From the NCBI GenBank assembly GCA_934464775.1, contig CAKSKG010000013.1:1-64000 (forward strand): a DNA stretch of 64,000 nucleotides, written 5' to 3'. The notes beneath the pieces were generated by a model, which was not told the origin of the DNA, made no database searches, and worked only from the letters and a program-made list of their open reading frames with translations. Below, one piece after another: positions 26,880 to 35,927 of the stretch. The translations under genes and the position numbers were made by a program. Each line of letters opens with the position of its first letter. Within the stretch, counting starts at the first letter, position 1. Source of the stretch: an uncultured Oscillospiraceae bacterium. GTDB lineage: Bacteria; Bacillota; Clostridia; Oscillospirales; Ruminococcaceae.

Positions 26880-27469
26880 TTTCCCACGCTGTAATTCTTC
26901 ACACATTTCTGTATCACTTCCGTTATATATTCTATCGGCTCGGAGCAGCCGCCTTTGAGCCATTCTCCGATTATCGCCATAAGCCCGTGGATATGGAATG
27001 CCATGATATATTTCCTGTCCTTTTCGGGAACGCCGTATCTTTCAAGTATCGGCATGATAACATGGCGCAGCAGACCGTTGTAGCTCTCCTCCAGCCGCAG
27101 AGTCTCCGCATTTTCGATATATGTCCTGAAAAGCCGCCTGTATTCTTTTATATACGTAAGATACGGCGCAAGGTATTCGGGAGTCAAAAGATAAAGCTCC
27201 TCCGTAGGACAGCTGCTTATCTTTTCGACAAAACTGCCGGAGCTTATATCCATATGCTCCAGAAAATGCAAATTTATGTATTTCGCACATTCCGCCAGCA
27301 GATCACCCACAGTCTCATAATGAAGATAAAATGTGGAGCGGTTCACTCCCGCTTCAGCGCATATCTCCTTGACCGTTATGTACGGGAGATCCTTTTTCTC
27401 CAGCAGCGTCAGCAAAGCCCTGTCCATTTTTTCAGCCGTATTGAAATATTTGCTTTCCGACTTATTCAT
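26876..27469 (-). CDS. TetR/AcrR family regulator
   Basis: The 197-residue regulator has an N-terminal helix-turn-helix of TetR type (ITVKEICAEAGVNRSTFYLHY, about residues 31-51). Its alpha-helical C-terminal domain resembles the clostridial 'TetR-like C-terminal' group. It overlaps the upstream membrane protein gene by eight bases and the downstream dehydrogenase by four, so all are translated from one message and it probably controls this operon. The ligand is unknown. Confidence 0.88.
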   Translation of the reverse strand: MNKSESKYFNTAEKMDRALLTLLEKKDLPYITVKEICAEAGVNRSTFYLHYETVGDLLAECAKYINLHFLEHMDISSGSFVEKISSCPTEELYLLTPEYLAPYLTYIKEYRRLFRTYIENAETLRLEESYNGLLRHVIMPILERYGVPEKDRKYIMAFHIHGLMAIIGEWLKGGCSEPIEYITEVIQKCVKNYSVGK

Positions 27470-27977
27470 CTGCCGAAGCCCTCCTACACCTTATGAGCAT
27501 TATCAGCGCGGTAATTATGACAATGCCGTAAACACAGCCGCCCGTGATGCCCGTCATTGTTCTGCGAAACTGCTCCGAATTCTCCGAAAAGCAGGATATC
27601 ATTGCAGTTTGCAGTCCCAGAAGTGACATCATCGCCGCAGTAAAGTTTATCACCTTTGCAGCAGACAATATGGGACTGCCTGCTCTGCGGTATTTTATCA
27701 GATTCATCACCGATATTATCATAGTGCAAAACGTAAACAAAGCCGACAGATATATCACATACTGAGAATATACCGTGCTTGTGTCCGTGCGCACCGTCAG
27801 CAATATCATATATCCCATAGGGATATTAAGCAGAAACAGCATATATGCCGCCGCACCGTATGCCATATCAGCCGCAAATATATAAATAAGCACGGAAAAA
27901 GATATGACAGGCAGAATTATAAGCACTGCTTTCGGCGGAAAGAGCAGTCTCATAAGCAGCAATTTTGCCTTTTTCAC
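27462..27977 (-). CDS. Small multi-span membrane protein
   Basis: Function is not recognised. The 171-residue protein has about five hydrophobic segments spread over its whole length, including PPKAVLIILPVISFSVLIYI, IPMGYMILLTV and CVYGIVIITALIMLI, with a short basic C-terminus. It starts three bases after the preceding membrane gene and overlaps the TetR gene, so it is the second gene of this four-gene unit and may be a transport or sensing partner for the regulator. Confidence 0.75.
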   Translation of the reverse strand: MKKAKLLLMRLLFPPKAVLIILPVISFSVLIYIFAADMAYGAAAYMLFLLNIPMGYMILLTVRTDTSTVYSQYVIYLSALFTFCTMIISVMNLIKYRRAGSPILSAAKVINFTAAMMSLLGLQTAMISCFSENSEQFRRTMTGITGGCVYGIVIITALIMLIRCRRASADE

Positions 27978-27980
27978 AAC

Positions 27981-28334
27981 TTATTTATCGCTTATTTCCT
28001 TAGCCAGCCGGATTATATCATAGGCATATTTCCGCTTGCCCATTTCCAGCAGCTTTTTATATATGGGATAATTTACGCCCATTGCCGCAAATCCGATGAT
28101 CCCGACGATTATTCCCAGAACAAAAAGCGCATCGCTGCCGCTGCCTATGACCTTCATGCAAAGGCACATTCCCACGCCTGCCACAAGCGAAGCGGCAATG
28201 CCGAATGTATAAGCAAATACCGATGCAGGCTGCTTTGCCTTTCTATCCAGCTTACGAAGAGCATTCACCTTTGACGTATCCTTTGGAGCATACTCATTTG
28301 CCAGCTGCTCCGCATAAATTTTATCTGTGTTCAT
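27981..28334 (-). CDS. Small two-span membrane protein
   Basis: Function is not recognised. The 117-residue protein has an N-terminal hydrophilic region, two hydrophobic segments (VFAYTFGIAASLVAGVGMCL and ALFVLGIIVGIIGFAAMGV) and a basic C-terminal tail. Start choice: GGGAGG lies eight bases before the ATG at 28334, better than the ATG 13 codons upstream. It is the first gene of the membrane-membrane-TetR-dehydrogenase unit and has a promoter at 28365-28392. Confidence 0.75.
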   Translation of the reverse strand: MNTDKIYAEQLANEYAPKDTSKVNALRKLDRKAKQPASVFAYTFGIAASLVAGVGMCLCMKVIGSGSDALFVLGIIVGIIGFAAMGVNYPIYKKLLEMGKRKYAYDIIRLAKEISDK

Positions 28335-28364
28335 ATCCACAGCCTCCCTTTCTTTGATACATTC

Positions 28365-28392
28365 ATTATACATCAGGAAAGCGTGAAATCAA
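28365..28392 (-). promoter_or_regulatory. Promoter of the membrane-TetR-dehydrogenase operon
   Basis: On the minus strand TTGATT (28387-28392) and TATAAT (28365-28370) are 16 bases apart, 31 bases before the start. Confidence 0.6.
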
Positions 28393-28436
28393 ACAACACA
28401 GACCGTCAAAAATGTCGGATTCAGAGAAAACTTTTC

Positions 28437-29210
28437 TTACTGTTCTTCTCCCTCGCCGCAGATATCAACAATAACAAGCTCGGGATTATTGAATATTCTT
28501 GGGATTATCTCCTTTGTCCTGCTGAGTCCCCTGCTCACGATAAAGGTACAGTCATCAAAATCATATCTTCCGCCTGCATATTTAGGGAAAAGACCCTGAC
28601 CGGGAGCATAAATTCCGTTAATAAGATAAGGAACACGCCACTGTCCGCCATGGGCATGACCCGAAAGCACAAGATCAAATTTTCCGAAAGAGCGGTAATA
28701 ATCTATCTGTTCGGGATAATGTGCCAGCAGGACAGAATAACCCTCGGCATTTTCAGCACATTTTTCCACGCTTTTACGGAAATCGGCGCTTCCGTCAGCG
28801 GACACCACAGCCGCACCGCAGAGAGTTATCCCGTCCACGGTCACATCATCGCCCTCAAGGACGGTTATACCCATTGACTGCATTTCACGGACAAACTCAT
28901 CTATCTTACCGCTCCAAAGCTCATGATTCCCCGAAACATAATAGCAGGGATATTTTTTGGAGACATCTTCAAGGAATATCCTCGTATTATCGTTACTCAC
29001 AACATTATCATAGATATCCCCCGTAAGCACCACAACATCTGGTTCCGCATCATCGAGAGCCGACACAAGTACGCTCATATTTTTACCATATCGGCAGCTA
29101 TGGAGATCTGAGATCTGAGCCACTCGGAGGCTATTTGATATTTTATCGGTATACACGGCATAACAAACCGTTTTAAGTCTGAAGCTCAACACAGAAAGAA
29201 CTGCGAACAA
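28437..29210 (-). CDS. Metallophosphoesterase (YaeI-like), possibly frameshifted at its start
   Basis: The calcineurin-like phosphoesterase motifs are complete: ISDLHSCRYG (Asp, His), VVLTGDIYDN, VSGNHELW and LSGHAHGGQWR. Such membrane-anchored enzymes include the lipid-A precursor and UDP-sugar hydrolase YaeI; the substrate here is unknown. The start is odd. In frame, only a TTG at 29210 is available, in the middle of an N-terminal hydrophobic anchor and without a ribosome binding site. An ATG at 29317 with AAAGAGGTG reads 29 codons and stops at 29228-29230. One extra base in the run AAAAACCCC near 29265 would join that start to the anchor and enzyme, so the gene may carry a single-base deletion or a sequencing error. 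Confidence 0.8.
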   Translation of the reverse strand: MFAVLSVLSFRLKTVCYAVYTDKISNSLRVAQISDLHSCRYGKNMSVLVSALDDAEPDVVVLTGDIYDNVVSNDNTRIFLEDVSKKYPCYYVSGNHELWSGKIDEFVREMQSMGITVLEGDDVTVDGITLCGAAVVSADGSADFRKSVEKCAENAEGYSVLLAHYPEQIDYYRSFGKFDLVLSGHAHGGQWRVPYLINGIYAPGQGLFPKYAGGRYDFDDCTFIVSRGLSRTKEIIPRIFNNPELVIVDICGEGEEQ

Positions 29211-29340
29211 AGCCGCAAGAGCGCCTATTATCCTATTATTTTTAATATTATATGGGAATGGGTTTGGGGTTTTTCTTCTGTTTCTTCTATTACGGGCATT
29301 ACTTTAAGTTCCTGCATGGTGACACCTCTTTGTTTAATGT

Positions 29341-30300
29341 TTGTTTTCTTCTCTTAAATGATGATTTGCAACTGTTTTGTTCTTTGATTATAGTAAGCTT
29401 GTGTTAGTTTAAAATGTTTTGTAGTATGGTTTGCAACCATAGAGAAAGCGGAGGTCCGCCTCCGGCGGGCAAAGGGATGAACCACAAAGGGGGCTAAACA
29501 AAAAAGCAGAAGCAAAAATCGGGGCGCCCCCTTTGAGGTTCTCCCTCTGCACTCTCTTTCCTTAATCCCTGCCCCGATTTTTGAAAATCCGTTTATTGAT
29601 TAGTCTTTAGATTTACTTATGCCGACGGTTCATAAAACGCTTATAATTTTCTCTTTCAGTCGTGGCGCTCAACCGTCGGCTATTTGGTGTAGGGAATAAC
29701 ATCAAGTTATTAAACGTAGTTGGTATTTTTAATCTTCATGTTTTCCGACGGGTCGCTTAGTGACAGATAATAACCGTTACTCACAACCTATAAGCACTAA
29801 GCGACCCGACGTATAAATTGATGAGAAAAATGAAAATCCAATCTTTTCAACATTTAGGGTTGAATATATCAGCTTTTACGTCGGTTGAGCGCACCATGGA
29901 AATAGTAAATTATAAGCGTTGCACGAACCGTCGCCATAAATATCTTTAAAGAGGATTTACGATGCGGACTTGCAAAAATCGGTGCGGGGTGAGGATGGGT
30001 AAGGAATGAGAGTGCAGAGGGAAAACCTAAGGGTAAGGAGAAGGGAGATACTCTCCTGCGGAGAGTGCACCGATTTTTGCTCTCGTTTTCTTAGGCGCAG
30101 GTACTGCGCCACGCCCCCCTCTCCTTCGCCCTTTGGTGTTCCCTTTGCAAATCTTGAAGGTGATATGTTACACATTGCTATATAATAAAAGTAAGCTTTT
30201 CAATAACAACCAATCCCAAAAGGCAAAGAATAACAATTACCTCAAAAAGAAGCTTTTCAATTACAAAAAACCAAATAAGGCAGAGAGTAACAATAAAATA
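29341..30300 (-). repeat. Interspersed nested-hairpin element, copy B (reversed)
   Basis: This copy runs in the opposite direction to A and C. Its right-type stem (CAAAAATCGGGGC with its complement, 29513-29525 and 29571-29583) comes first, then the central region. The long left-type stem is CAAAAATCGGTGC with its complement (29973-29985, 30067-30079). The GGCGCAG/CTGCGCC hairpin is near 30094. The stem bases GGTGC/GCACC and GGGGC/GCCCC differ from copy A yet remain fully paired. The central hairpin (29833-29877) has one arm diverged. The outer AAGCTTTTC unit with AGGCAGAGAGTAACAA is present twice after 30190. It lies between the phosphoesterase gene and the MATE gene, both leftward. Confidence 0.85.
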
Positions 30301-30344
30301 TATATTACAATTGTATCAAATAATATCATCACTGTAAATATAAA

Positions 30345-30391
30345 GAAAAACCCCATGACAACCATACCGCTGTGGGTATGAAAGCCATGGG
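30345..30391 (-). terminator. Terminator of the MATE gene
   Basis: CCCATGACAACCATACC (from 30352) pairs imperfectly with GGGTATGAAAGCCATGGG (30374-30391), with a U-rich tail in the leftward transcript. Confidence 0.65.
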
Positions 30392-30405
30392 ATTCCCATA
30401 AAAAC

Positions 30406-31770
30406 TTACATTATGTCGGCTTCTTCCAATTTGTCCTCCAGAGTCTCTTTCGGACGCCATTTTCCTGTGCAGTAGAAGAATAATGCAATCGCAGTCGATA
30501 TGCACCAGCCCACGGGCCACGAAAGCCATATGCCCTTTGAATCAAAGGGTCCTACCAGTACAAACGCAAGGATAACTCTCAGAATAAGATCGGTAAAGGT
30601 GGATATCATGAAGTAGAACATCTTTCCCGCACCTCTCTGCAAACCGTCCGCAGCAAGCTTTAAACATACAATTGCATAGAACGGTGAAACTATGTGCAGG
30701 AATGCAAGTCCCGAATCCATAGCTGCTCCCGCTGCTCCGTCCTCCATGAATAAGCCCAGCATCAGCTTTCCGCCGATGAAGTATAACAGCGAAACAGGCA
30801 CCGCAACGCAAAGTCCGATGAATACGCCTGCTTTGAAGCCCTTTGGAACTCTGTCGTATTTCTGTGCGCCGATGTTCTGCGCCGTGAAGTTGGAAAGTCC
30901 GTTTCCGAGGGTTGTAAAGCTCGTGATCGCAAAGGTGTTCAGCTTTATGGCTGCCGAATATCCCGCAATGACCGATGAACCAAAGCCGTTTACCAGTACC
31001 TGAATGAATAAGTTGCCTACCGAAACAAAGCTCTGCTGGAGAATACTCGGTATCGACATAAAGGATATTACTTTCAGCATCGAAGCGGAGAATTTCTGCG
31101 GCTTGTCGGATTTGATCGCTCTCATACGCTTTGTGAGCAGTGCGAATGCCGCAGCGGCAGCTATCGCCTGTGCTATGAATGTTGCCCATGCCGCACCTGC
31201 AACGCCTGTCTGCCATACCGCAACAAACAGCAGGTCAAGGAAAATGTTTCCCACAGATGATGCTATCAGCAGATACAACGGCGTTTTTGAATCGCCCAGC
31301 GCCGTGAATATTCCCGTGCAGATGTTGTACATGAACACGAAGAACATTCCGCCCGAATAAATATTCAGATATGTTACGCCCGATGAAAAAATGTTCTCGG
31401 GGGTTTTCAGCAGACTAAGCATTCCGCCGCTGAAAAATATTCCGATAAATGTAAGGATTATGCTGAGTATGCCAAAGGATATGTAGGAGGTATTTATCGC
31501 CGTTTTCATCTCGGTGTATTTTTTGGCACCGAAATTCTGGGATATTACAACGGAAGCTCCGACATTGCAGCCCAGCGCTATCGCAGTGAATATCTGCGTG
31601 ATCGGATATGAAGCGCCGATAGCCGCAAGAGCGTCCTCTCCTGCGAATTTTCCCGCAATAATGCTGTCGCTGATATTATACAGCTGCTGGAACATTGCAC
31701 TCCACAGCATCGGCAGTGAAAATTTCACCAGCACCGACGAGGGTTTTCCCTCGGTAAGGTCAGTTATCAT
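30406..31770 (-). CDS. MATE family efflux transporter
   Basis: A 454-residue, roughly 12-span membrane protein of the MATE (NorM/DinF) family. It has the characteristic PMLWSAMFQQLYNISDSIIAGKF near the N-terminus and a repeated second half. MATE transporters export drugs and metabolites using Na+ or H+ gradients; the substrate is unknown. Start choice: AGAGGAG lies just before the ATG at 31770; an ATG six codons earlier has no site. It diverges from a LysR regulator gene across 128 bases, which suggests regulation by it. Confidence 0.9.
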   Translation of the reverse strand: MITDLTEGKPSSVLVKFSLPMLWSAMFQQLYNISDSIIAGKFAGEDALAAIGASYPITQIFTAIALGCNVGASVVISQNFGAKKYTEMKTAINTSYISFGILSIILTFIGIFFSGGMLSLLKTPENIFSSGVTYLNIYSGGMFFVFMYNICTGIFTALGDSKTPLYLLIASSVGNIFLDLLFVAVWQTGVAGAAWATFIAQAIAAAAAFALLTKRMRAIKSDKPQKFSASMLKVISFMSIPSILQQSFVSVGNLFIQVLVNGFGSSVIAGYSAAIKLNTFAITSFTTLGNGLSNFTAQNIGAQKYDRVPKGFKAGVFIGLCVAVPVSLLYFIGGKLMLGLFMEDGAAGAAMDSGLAFLHIVSPFYAIVCLKLAADGLQRGAGKMFYFMISTFTDLILRVILAFVLVGPFDSKGIWLSWPVGWCISTAIALFFYCTGKWRPKETLEDKLEEADIM

Positions 31771-31819
31771 AATTATCTCCTCTTTCATATTATTTTACTT
31801 GAATTTTCTCCTGATTTAT

Positions 31820-31848
31820 ATTATAATACATTTATAAGCATATGTAAA
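31820..31848 (-). promoter_or_regulatory. Promoter of the MATE gene
   Basis: On the minus strand TTTACA (31843-31848) and TATAAT (31820-31825) are 17 bases apart. It lies in the divergent region shared with the LysR gene, where a LysR binding site would be expected. Confidence 0.7.
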
Positions 31849-31898
31849 ATACATTTTTATCGGGTGTATTATTAATTTTTTTTATATAAGGAAATATC

Positions 31899-32822
31899 AT
31901 GGACGTACAGGTTCTAAGAAATTATGTTGAAATAATCGAAAGCGGCAGCATCACAGCCGCATCAAAAAAGCTATATATAGCCCAGCCTGCCCTAAGCCTA
32001 CAGTTAAAATCGCTGGAAAAGGAGCTGGGAACGGTCCTGCTTATCCGATCGGCGCACCGTCTTGAGCTGACCGATGCAGGGCGTATGCTCTACCGCCGTG
32101 CGAAGCACATCGTATCGCTGGAAAACTCCATAAAAAAGGACGTTCTGGAATACGAAAACGGCAGCAAAGGCTCTGTAAGGATAGGCATGACACCATCTAT
32201 TGCGCTCACAGTAACGGGAGGAATCCTTGCCGAATTCTGCGCTGCACACCCAATGATCCACTGCGAGATATACGAGGAAAGTTCCTTTGAGGTACTTTCT
32301 CTTCTGGACAGCGGAGTCATCAACATCGGCATTATCCGAACTCCCTGCACACTGACCGCAGACATGAATGCGGTACGATATTCGGGAGACAGCATGGCTG
32401 CGGTTTACAGCGGCAGGCATTTTATTTTCAAAGGTGAAAGCAGTCTTTCCGTAACTGATCTTTTCGGACGTCCCGTTGCGATAATCCGCAGATACGAGCA
32501 GCTGATAGACGATGTATTTTCCTCCGCACTGAGAAAAAGCACAGACAAAACGGCGGAAGCCTCACTTCCCGAGATAAAATGCGTTGCGACGGAGTTATCC
32601 ACAGTAATACAATGGGCATCGGCAGGGCTTGGCATAGCGATAGTCCCCATGTCATCATTTGAAGCCTTTCGCCGTGAAGAGGGATTATGCTGTCGGGTTA
32701 TTGACGAGCCTGCATTCTGCACAGAGCGTATCATTGTCACGAAGAAGAACGCTCCGCTTTCCGTTCCCGAGAAGCAGTTTTACGATTTTGCTCTTTCACG
32801 GCTTCAAGCCCAGAAGAAGTGA
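31899..32822 (+). CDS. LysR family transcriptional regulator
   Basis: The 307-residue regulator has the LysR winged helix-turn-helix (residues 1-60, with GSITAASKKLYIAQPALSLQ) and an effector-binding domain (about 90-295, starting VRIGMTPSIALTV). AAGGA lies seven bases before the ATG. It diverges from the MATE exporter, the classic arrangement for a LysR protein controlling its neighbour. The inducer is unknown. Repeat copy C starts about 20 bases after its stop. Confidence 0.92.
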   Translation: MDVQVLRNYVEIIESGSITAASKKLYIAQPALSLQLKSLEKELGTVLLIRSAHRLELTDAGRMLYRRAKHIVSLENSIKKDVLEYENGSKGSVRIGMTPSIALTVTGGILAEFCAAHPMIHCEIYEESSFEVLSLLDSGVINIGIIRTPCTLTADMNAVRYSGDSMAAVYSGRHFIFKGESSLSVTDLFGRPVAIIRRYEQLIDDVFSSALRKSTDKTAEASLPEIKCVATELSTVIQWASAGLGIAIVPMSSFEAFRREEGLCCRVIDEPAFCTERIIVTKKNAPLSVPEKQFYDFALSRLQAQKK

Positions 32823-32840
32823 GTTTATCGGATTCTCCTA

Positions 32841-33729
32841 TGGCTTTTCTTTTTATGTAGTTGTTACTCTCTGCCTTCAATTTTGGGGTTACTTAAAAGC
32901 TTACTTATATTTTTTTGACATGTGAATCATATCACCTTCAAGTTTTGCAAAGGGAACACCAAAGGGCGAAGGAGAGGGGGGCGTGGCGCAGTACCTGCGC
33001 CTAATAAAATTGGATACAAAAATCGAGGCACTCTCCGCAGGAGAGTATCTCCCTTCTCCTTACCCTTAGGTTTTCCCTCTGCACTCTCTTTCCTTACCCA
33101 TCCTCACCTCCGCCTCGATTTTTGCAAATCCAGCTATTAATCATTCTTTAGATTTATTATAGTAAATGTTCGTGCAACGCTTACAATATACTTGTTTTTT
33201 ATGGTGCGCTCAACCGACGTAAAAGCTGATAGTTTCAACCTTTAATGTTGAAACTATCAGCTTTTCTTTTTTACTTCAATTTACACGTCGGGTCGCTTAG
33301 TGGTAGATAGGAACAGTTACGTAAGCCTATAAGCACTAAGCGACCCGTCGGAGAACGTTAAGATAAAAAGTTACAACTATAATTAACGACTTAAAGTAAT
33401 TCTCTACATCAAATAGCCGACGGTTGAGCGCCGTATGATAAAAAGGAAATGGCGTAGATTTATGAACCGTCGCCTTTATGAAATCTAAAGAATAATTAAT
33501 AACTGGCTATGCAAAAATCGAGCAGGGGTAAGGAAAGAGAGTGCAGAGGGAGAACCTCAGGGGGCGGCTCGATTTTTGCTCACGTTTTCTTTTTAGCCCC
33601 CTGTGGTTCATCCCTTTGCCCGCCGGAGGCGGAACCTCCGAGAAAGAAACAGTAGAAAACCATACTACAAAAAATAATAAACTAACACAAGCTTACTATA
33701 ATAAAGAACAAAACAGTTGCAAACTATAA
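32841..33729 (+). repeat. Interspersed nested-hairpin element, copy C
   Basis: Same direction as copy A. The left stem is CAAAAATCGAGGC with its complement (33017-33029, 33112-33124). The right stem is CAAAAATCGAGC with its complement (33512-33523, 33567-33578). The central hairpin is a perfect 19-bp stem (33221-33239 with 33247-33265). The mirror segments CGGGTCGCTTAG / CTAAGCGACCCG and GCTCAACCGACG / GCCGACGGTTGAGC are intact. The outer hairpin CGGAGGCGGAACCTCCG is at about 33623. It fills the gap between the convergent LysR and rubrerythrin genes almost exactly, ending about 17 bases from the rubrerythrin stop, and is the only visible terminator for both. Confidence 0.85.
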
Positions 33730-33745
33730 CAACTGCCCAAATCTG

Positions 33746-34372
33746 TCAAAACTGAAAAGCCTCACCGTATTTTGAGGCAATAAAACAGTAATACTTGTAG
33801 GGAACAAAATATCCGCAGGATACACTGCATACGGGACATCTTTCGGGAACTTTCGCACCTTTGAATATGTGCCCGCAGTTCAGACATATCCATTCGGTGC
33901 TTTCATCTCCGCTGAATAATGCCGATCTCTCCATAAGCTCCGCAAAACAGCCGAATCTGTCTCCGTGGACTTTTTCAGCGGCGGCTATCTTCTCAAAACT
34001 GTATGCTATCTGCGCAAAGCCTTCCTCCCGTGCAGTCTCCGCAAAGGCAGGATATACTTTTTCGTATTCTTCGTATTCGTTGTGCTGCGCAAACCTTAAA
34101 AGCTTTTCTATGTCCTCCGTGCTGTATACGGGATATTCCGCCTGCGGGATAAGACAGCTGCTCTCCCCAAGCTGCTTCATGTGATCGTAGAATATCTTCG
34201 CATGGGCTTTCTCCTGATTTGCGGTAAGCGTGAAGATGTTGTATAAAAAATAATATCCTTTCTGCTTTGCGTATTCCGCTGCCATGTCGTATCTGTTCCT
34301 TGCCTGACTTTCGCCTGCAAAGGCTCTTATCAGATTTTCACGGGTGCGGCTGCTTTCAAATGCTGCTGACAT
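33746..34372 (-). CDS. Rubrerythrin
   Basis: The 208-residue protein has an N-terminal ferritin-like di-iron domain (ENLIRAFAGESQARNRYD; ANQEKAHAKIFYDHM; EEGFAQIAYSFEKIAAAEKVH) and a C-terminal rubredoxin-like centre with two Cys pairs (CLNCGHIF and CPVCS). Rubrerythrins reduce hydrogen peroxide in anaerobes. The tail beyond the rubredoxin centre (about 25 residues, Tyr/Phe-rich) is longer than usual. Three ATG codons lie close together; that at 34372 has the best spacing from AAAGG, so the start is uncertain by a few codons. Confidence 0.92.
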   Translation of the reverse strand: MSAAFESSRTRENLIRAFAGESQARNRYDMAAEYAKQKGYYFLYNIFTLTANQEKAHAKIFYDHMKQLGESSCLIPQAEYPVYSTEDIEKLLRFAQHNEYEEYEKVYPAFAETAREEGFAQIAYSFEKIAAAEKVHGDRFGCFAELMERSALFSGDESTEWICLNCGHIFKGAKVPERCPVCSVSCGYFVPYKYYCFIASKYGEAFQF

Positions 34373-34501
34373 TGTCATCATTCCTTTCTTGATTTTATTA
34401 TCTGCATTTTCGGAAAATTTATACGGCACACTCCAAAATAAAACGGATTCCAAAAAAATATTATTTCACAGAATTCGTTTCTATATCAAATTCTGTAAAA
34501 T

Positions 34502-34512
34502 TATGCTATAAT
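34502..34512 (+). promoter_or_regulatory. Extended -10 promoter of the acidic protein gene
   Basis: TATGCTATAAT contains TATAAT (34507-34512) preceded by TGC, an extended -10 element, 34 bases before the start. No good -35 is seen. Confidence 0.5.
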
Positions 34513-34545
34513 CAATTACAGAAACAGAAAAGGAGGGCCAGCCCC

Positions 34546-35898
34546 ATGAATAACGAGATCATTGATGAAGCGAAGCTCTATGAATATGAGGACGATGCCG
34601 AACTTTGCGATGATGATTTTGATGACTTCGATGATGACATGGACGATGATGAGACAAATTCTTTTGAAAATGTCATGAAAGCTCACAGCACCGATGTCGG
34701 TAAGCTAAGGATAGCCTATAATAAATTCTCGGAGTGGTATAACGGTATGCTCTCGGAGATAAATTGCCCGGGGACCCAGAAAGCGTTGGTTTGCAGCTCA
34801 CTTATCCGATATATCAATTCGTCGGGTCCCAACGACGATACCGCAAAGCTCTGGGCTGTATGCATGGCGGATCATTCCGATATGGTCTTTGAGGGCGATG
34901 AGGACAGCAAGAACGTTGAGGAATATCTGCTCTATAATTATATGCTGCTTTCCGATGAGATTGAAAGCGTAATGCTCCGCCTGAAAAAAGAAAAATATTA
35001 TACCCGAAGCTTTCTGGAGCTTGCAAATAATATCACCTTTGCCGATAAGCCCTGCGTGGATTTTGACCTTGCCGATTTTTATGAAAGCTTCAATGCCAAC
35101 AGTGACCCCGACGAGCCTATCCGTGATAATATAAAATTTGCGGCAGAGAAAATTATCCGCTCCCCCGAGCTTTCAAAGATTATGCCAGTTGCATTCACGG
35201 CACTTTTTACACGATATCAGAAGAAAATGTATTCCTCGCAGGGCTATGAGCCTAATTTCACCAAGCTGCTGCGCCGCATGGAATATGGTATCGACAGAGA
35301 CAACGGCAAAAATATCGAAAGCTTTTGCAGGCAGCTGAATATGTATAAAAGCTTTCGGCATTACTTTGACTGCTGCGACAAGAATCTCTGCGACGCAGGC
35401 TTTGCCGCCATATCGAATATCACCGCCTGCGAGATGATAATGTGGGAGGACTATCCCGAGCTTACCCTCCCCGTCTGCGATGAATACCGCTACCGATATT
35501 TTGACTGCTTCCCCAACGGATATCTTGACAATCCCTATTTCACGGGGCAGAACGTCAGCTACCGAAAGCTTGATAAGTTTGAATATAAGGACAACCTTAT
35601 GCCCGCAAGGTGCCGCATAATCGAAAATGCGGAGAAATATATCCGCTCCGATGCCTCGGTATCCGAACGGTACATGGAGCTTATCCGCAGAAACGAAACG
35701 GCAAAATGCACCAAGCTCATCAATGATGTTATTGACAGCTCCGAGATACAGACCGACCGCATCACTACGGAAAATGCGATCTATGCATACACATCTATCG
35801 TGGGCTGCATCATGAATGATCTAAGCGGCAGGATAAAGCATGATATGCTTGCCGCTGCCGATGCTATTGAGGAGTATTATTTTAATACGCTGACATGA
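34546..35898 (+). CDS. Acidic protein of unknown function
   Basis: I do not recognise this 450-residue protein. It begins with a strongly acidic, Asp-rich segment (about residues 15-40, CDDDFDDFDDDMDDDE). The rest is predominantly helical with many Tyr and Cys residues but no obvious catalytic motif, signal peptide or membrane span. AAAAGGAGG precedes the ATG. A 72-codon Cys-rich gene follows after 29 bases and shares its terminator, so the two form a unit. The Asp-rich start could bind cations or basic partners; that is speculation. Confidence 0.75.
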   Translation: MNNEIIDEAKLYEYEDDAELCDDDFDDFDDDMDDDETNSFENVMKAHSTDVGKLRIAYNKFSEWYNGMLSEINCPGTQKALVCSSLIRYINSSGPNDDTAKLWAVCMADHSDMVFEGDEDSKNVEEYLLYNYMLLSDEIESVMLRLKKEKYYTRSFLELANNITFADKPCVDFDLADFYESFNANSDPDEPIRDNIKFAAEKIIRSPELSKIMPVAFTALFTRYQKKMYSSQGYEPNFTKLLRRMEYGIDRDNGKNIESFCRQLNMYKSFRHYFDCCDKNLCDAGFAAISNITACEMIMWEDYPELTLPVCDEYRYRYFDCFPNGYLDNPYFTGQNVSYRKLDKFEYKDNLMPARCRIIENAEKYIRSDASVSERYMELIRRNETAKCTKLINDVIDSSEIQTDRITTENAIYAYTSIVGCIMNDLSGRIKHDMLAAADAIEEYYFNTLT

Positions 35899-35927
35899 AT
35901 ATCAACATATTTTAAGGAGGTGATCCC

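Noticed and set aside
26880..26963. Longer N-terminus for the alcohol dehydrogenase
   Set aside because: The extra 28 codons lie inside the TetR gene, and the family N-terminus begins at the ATGA overlap (26879).
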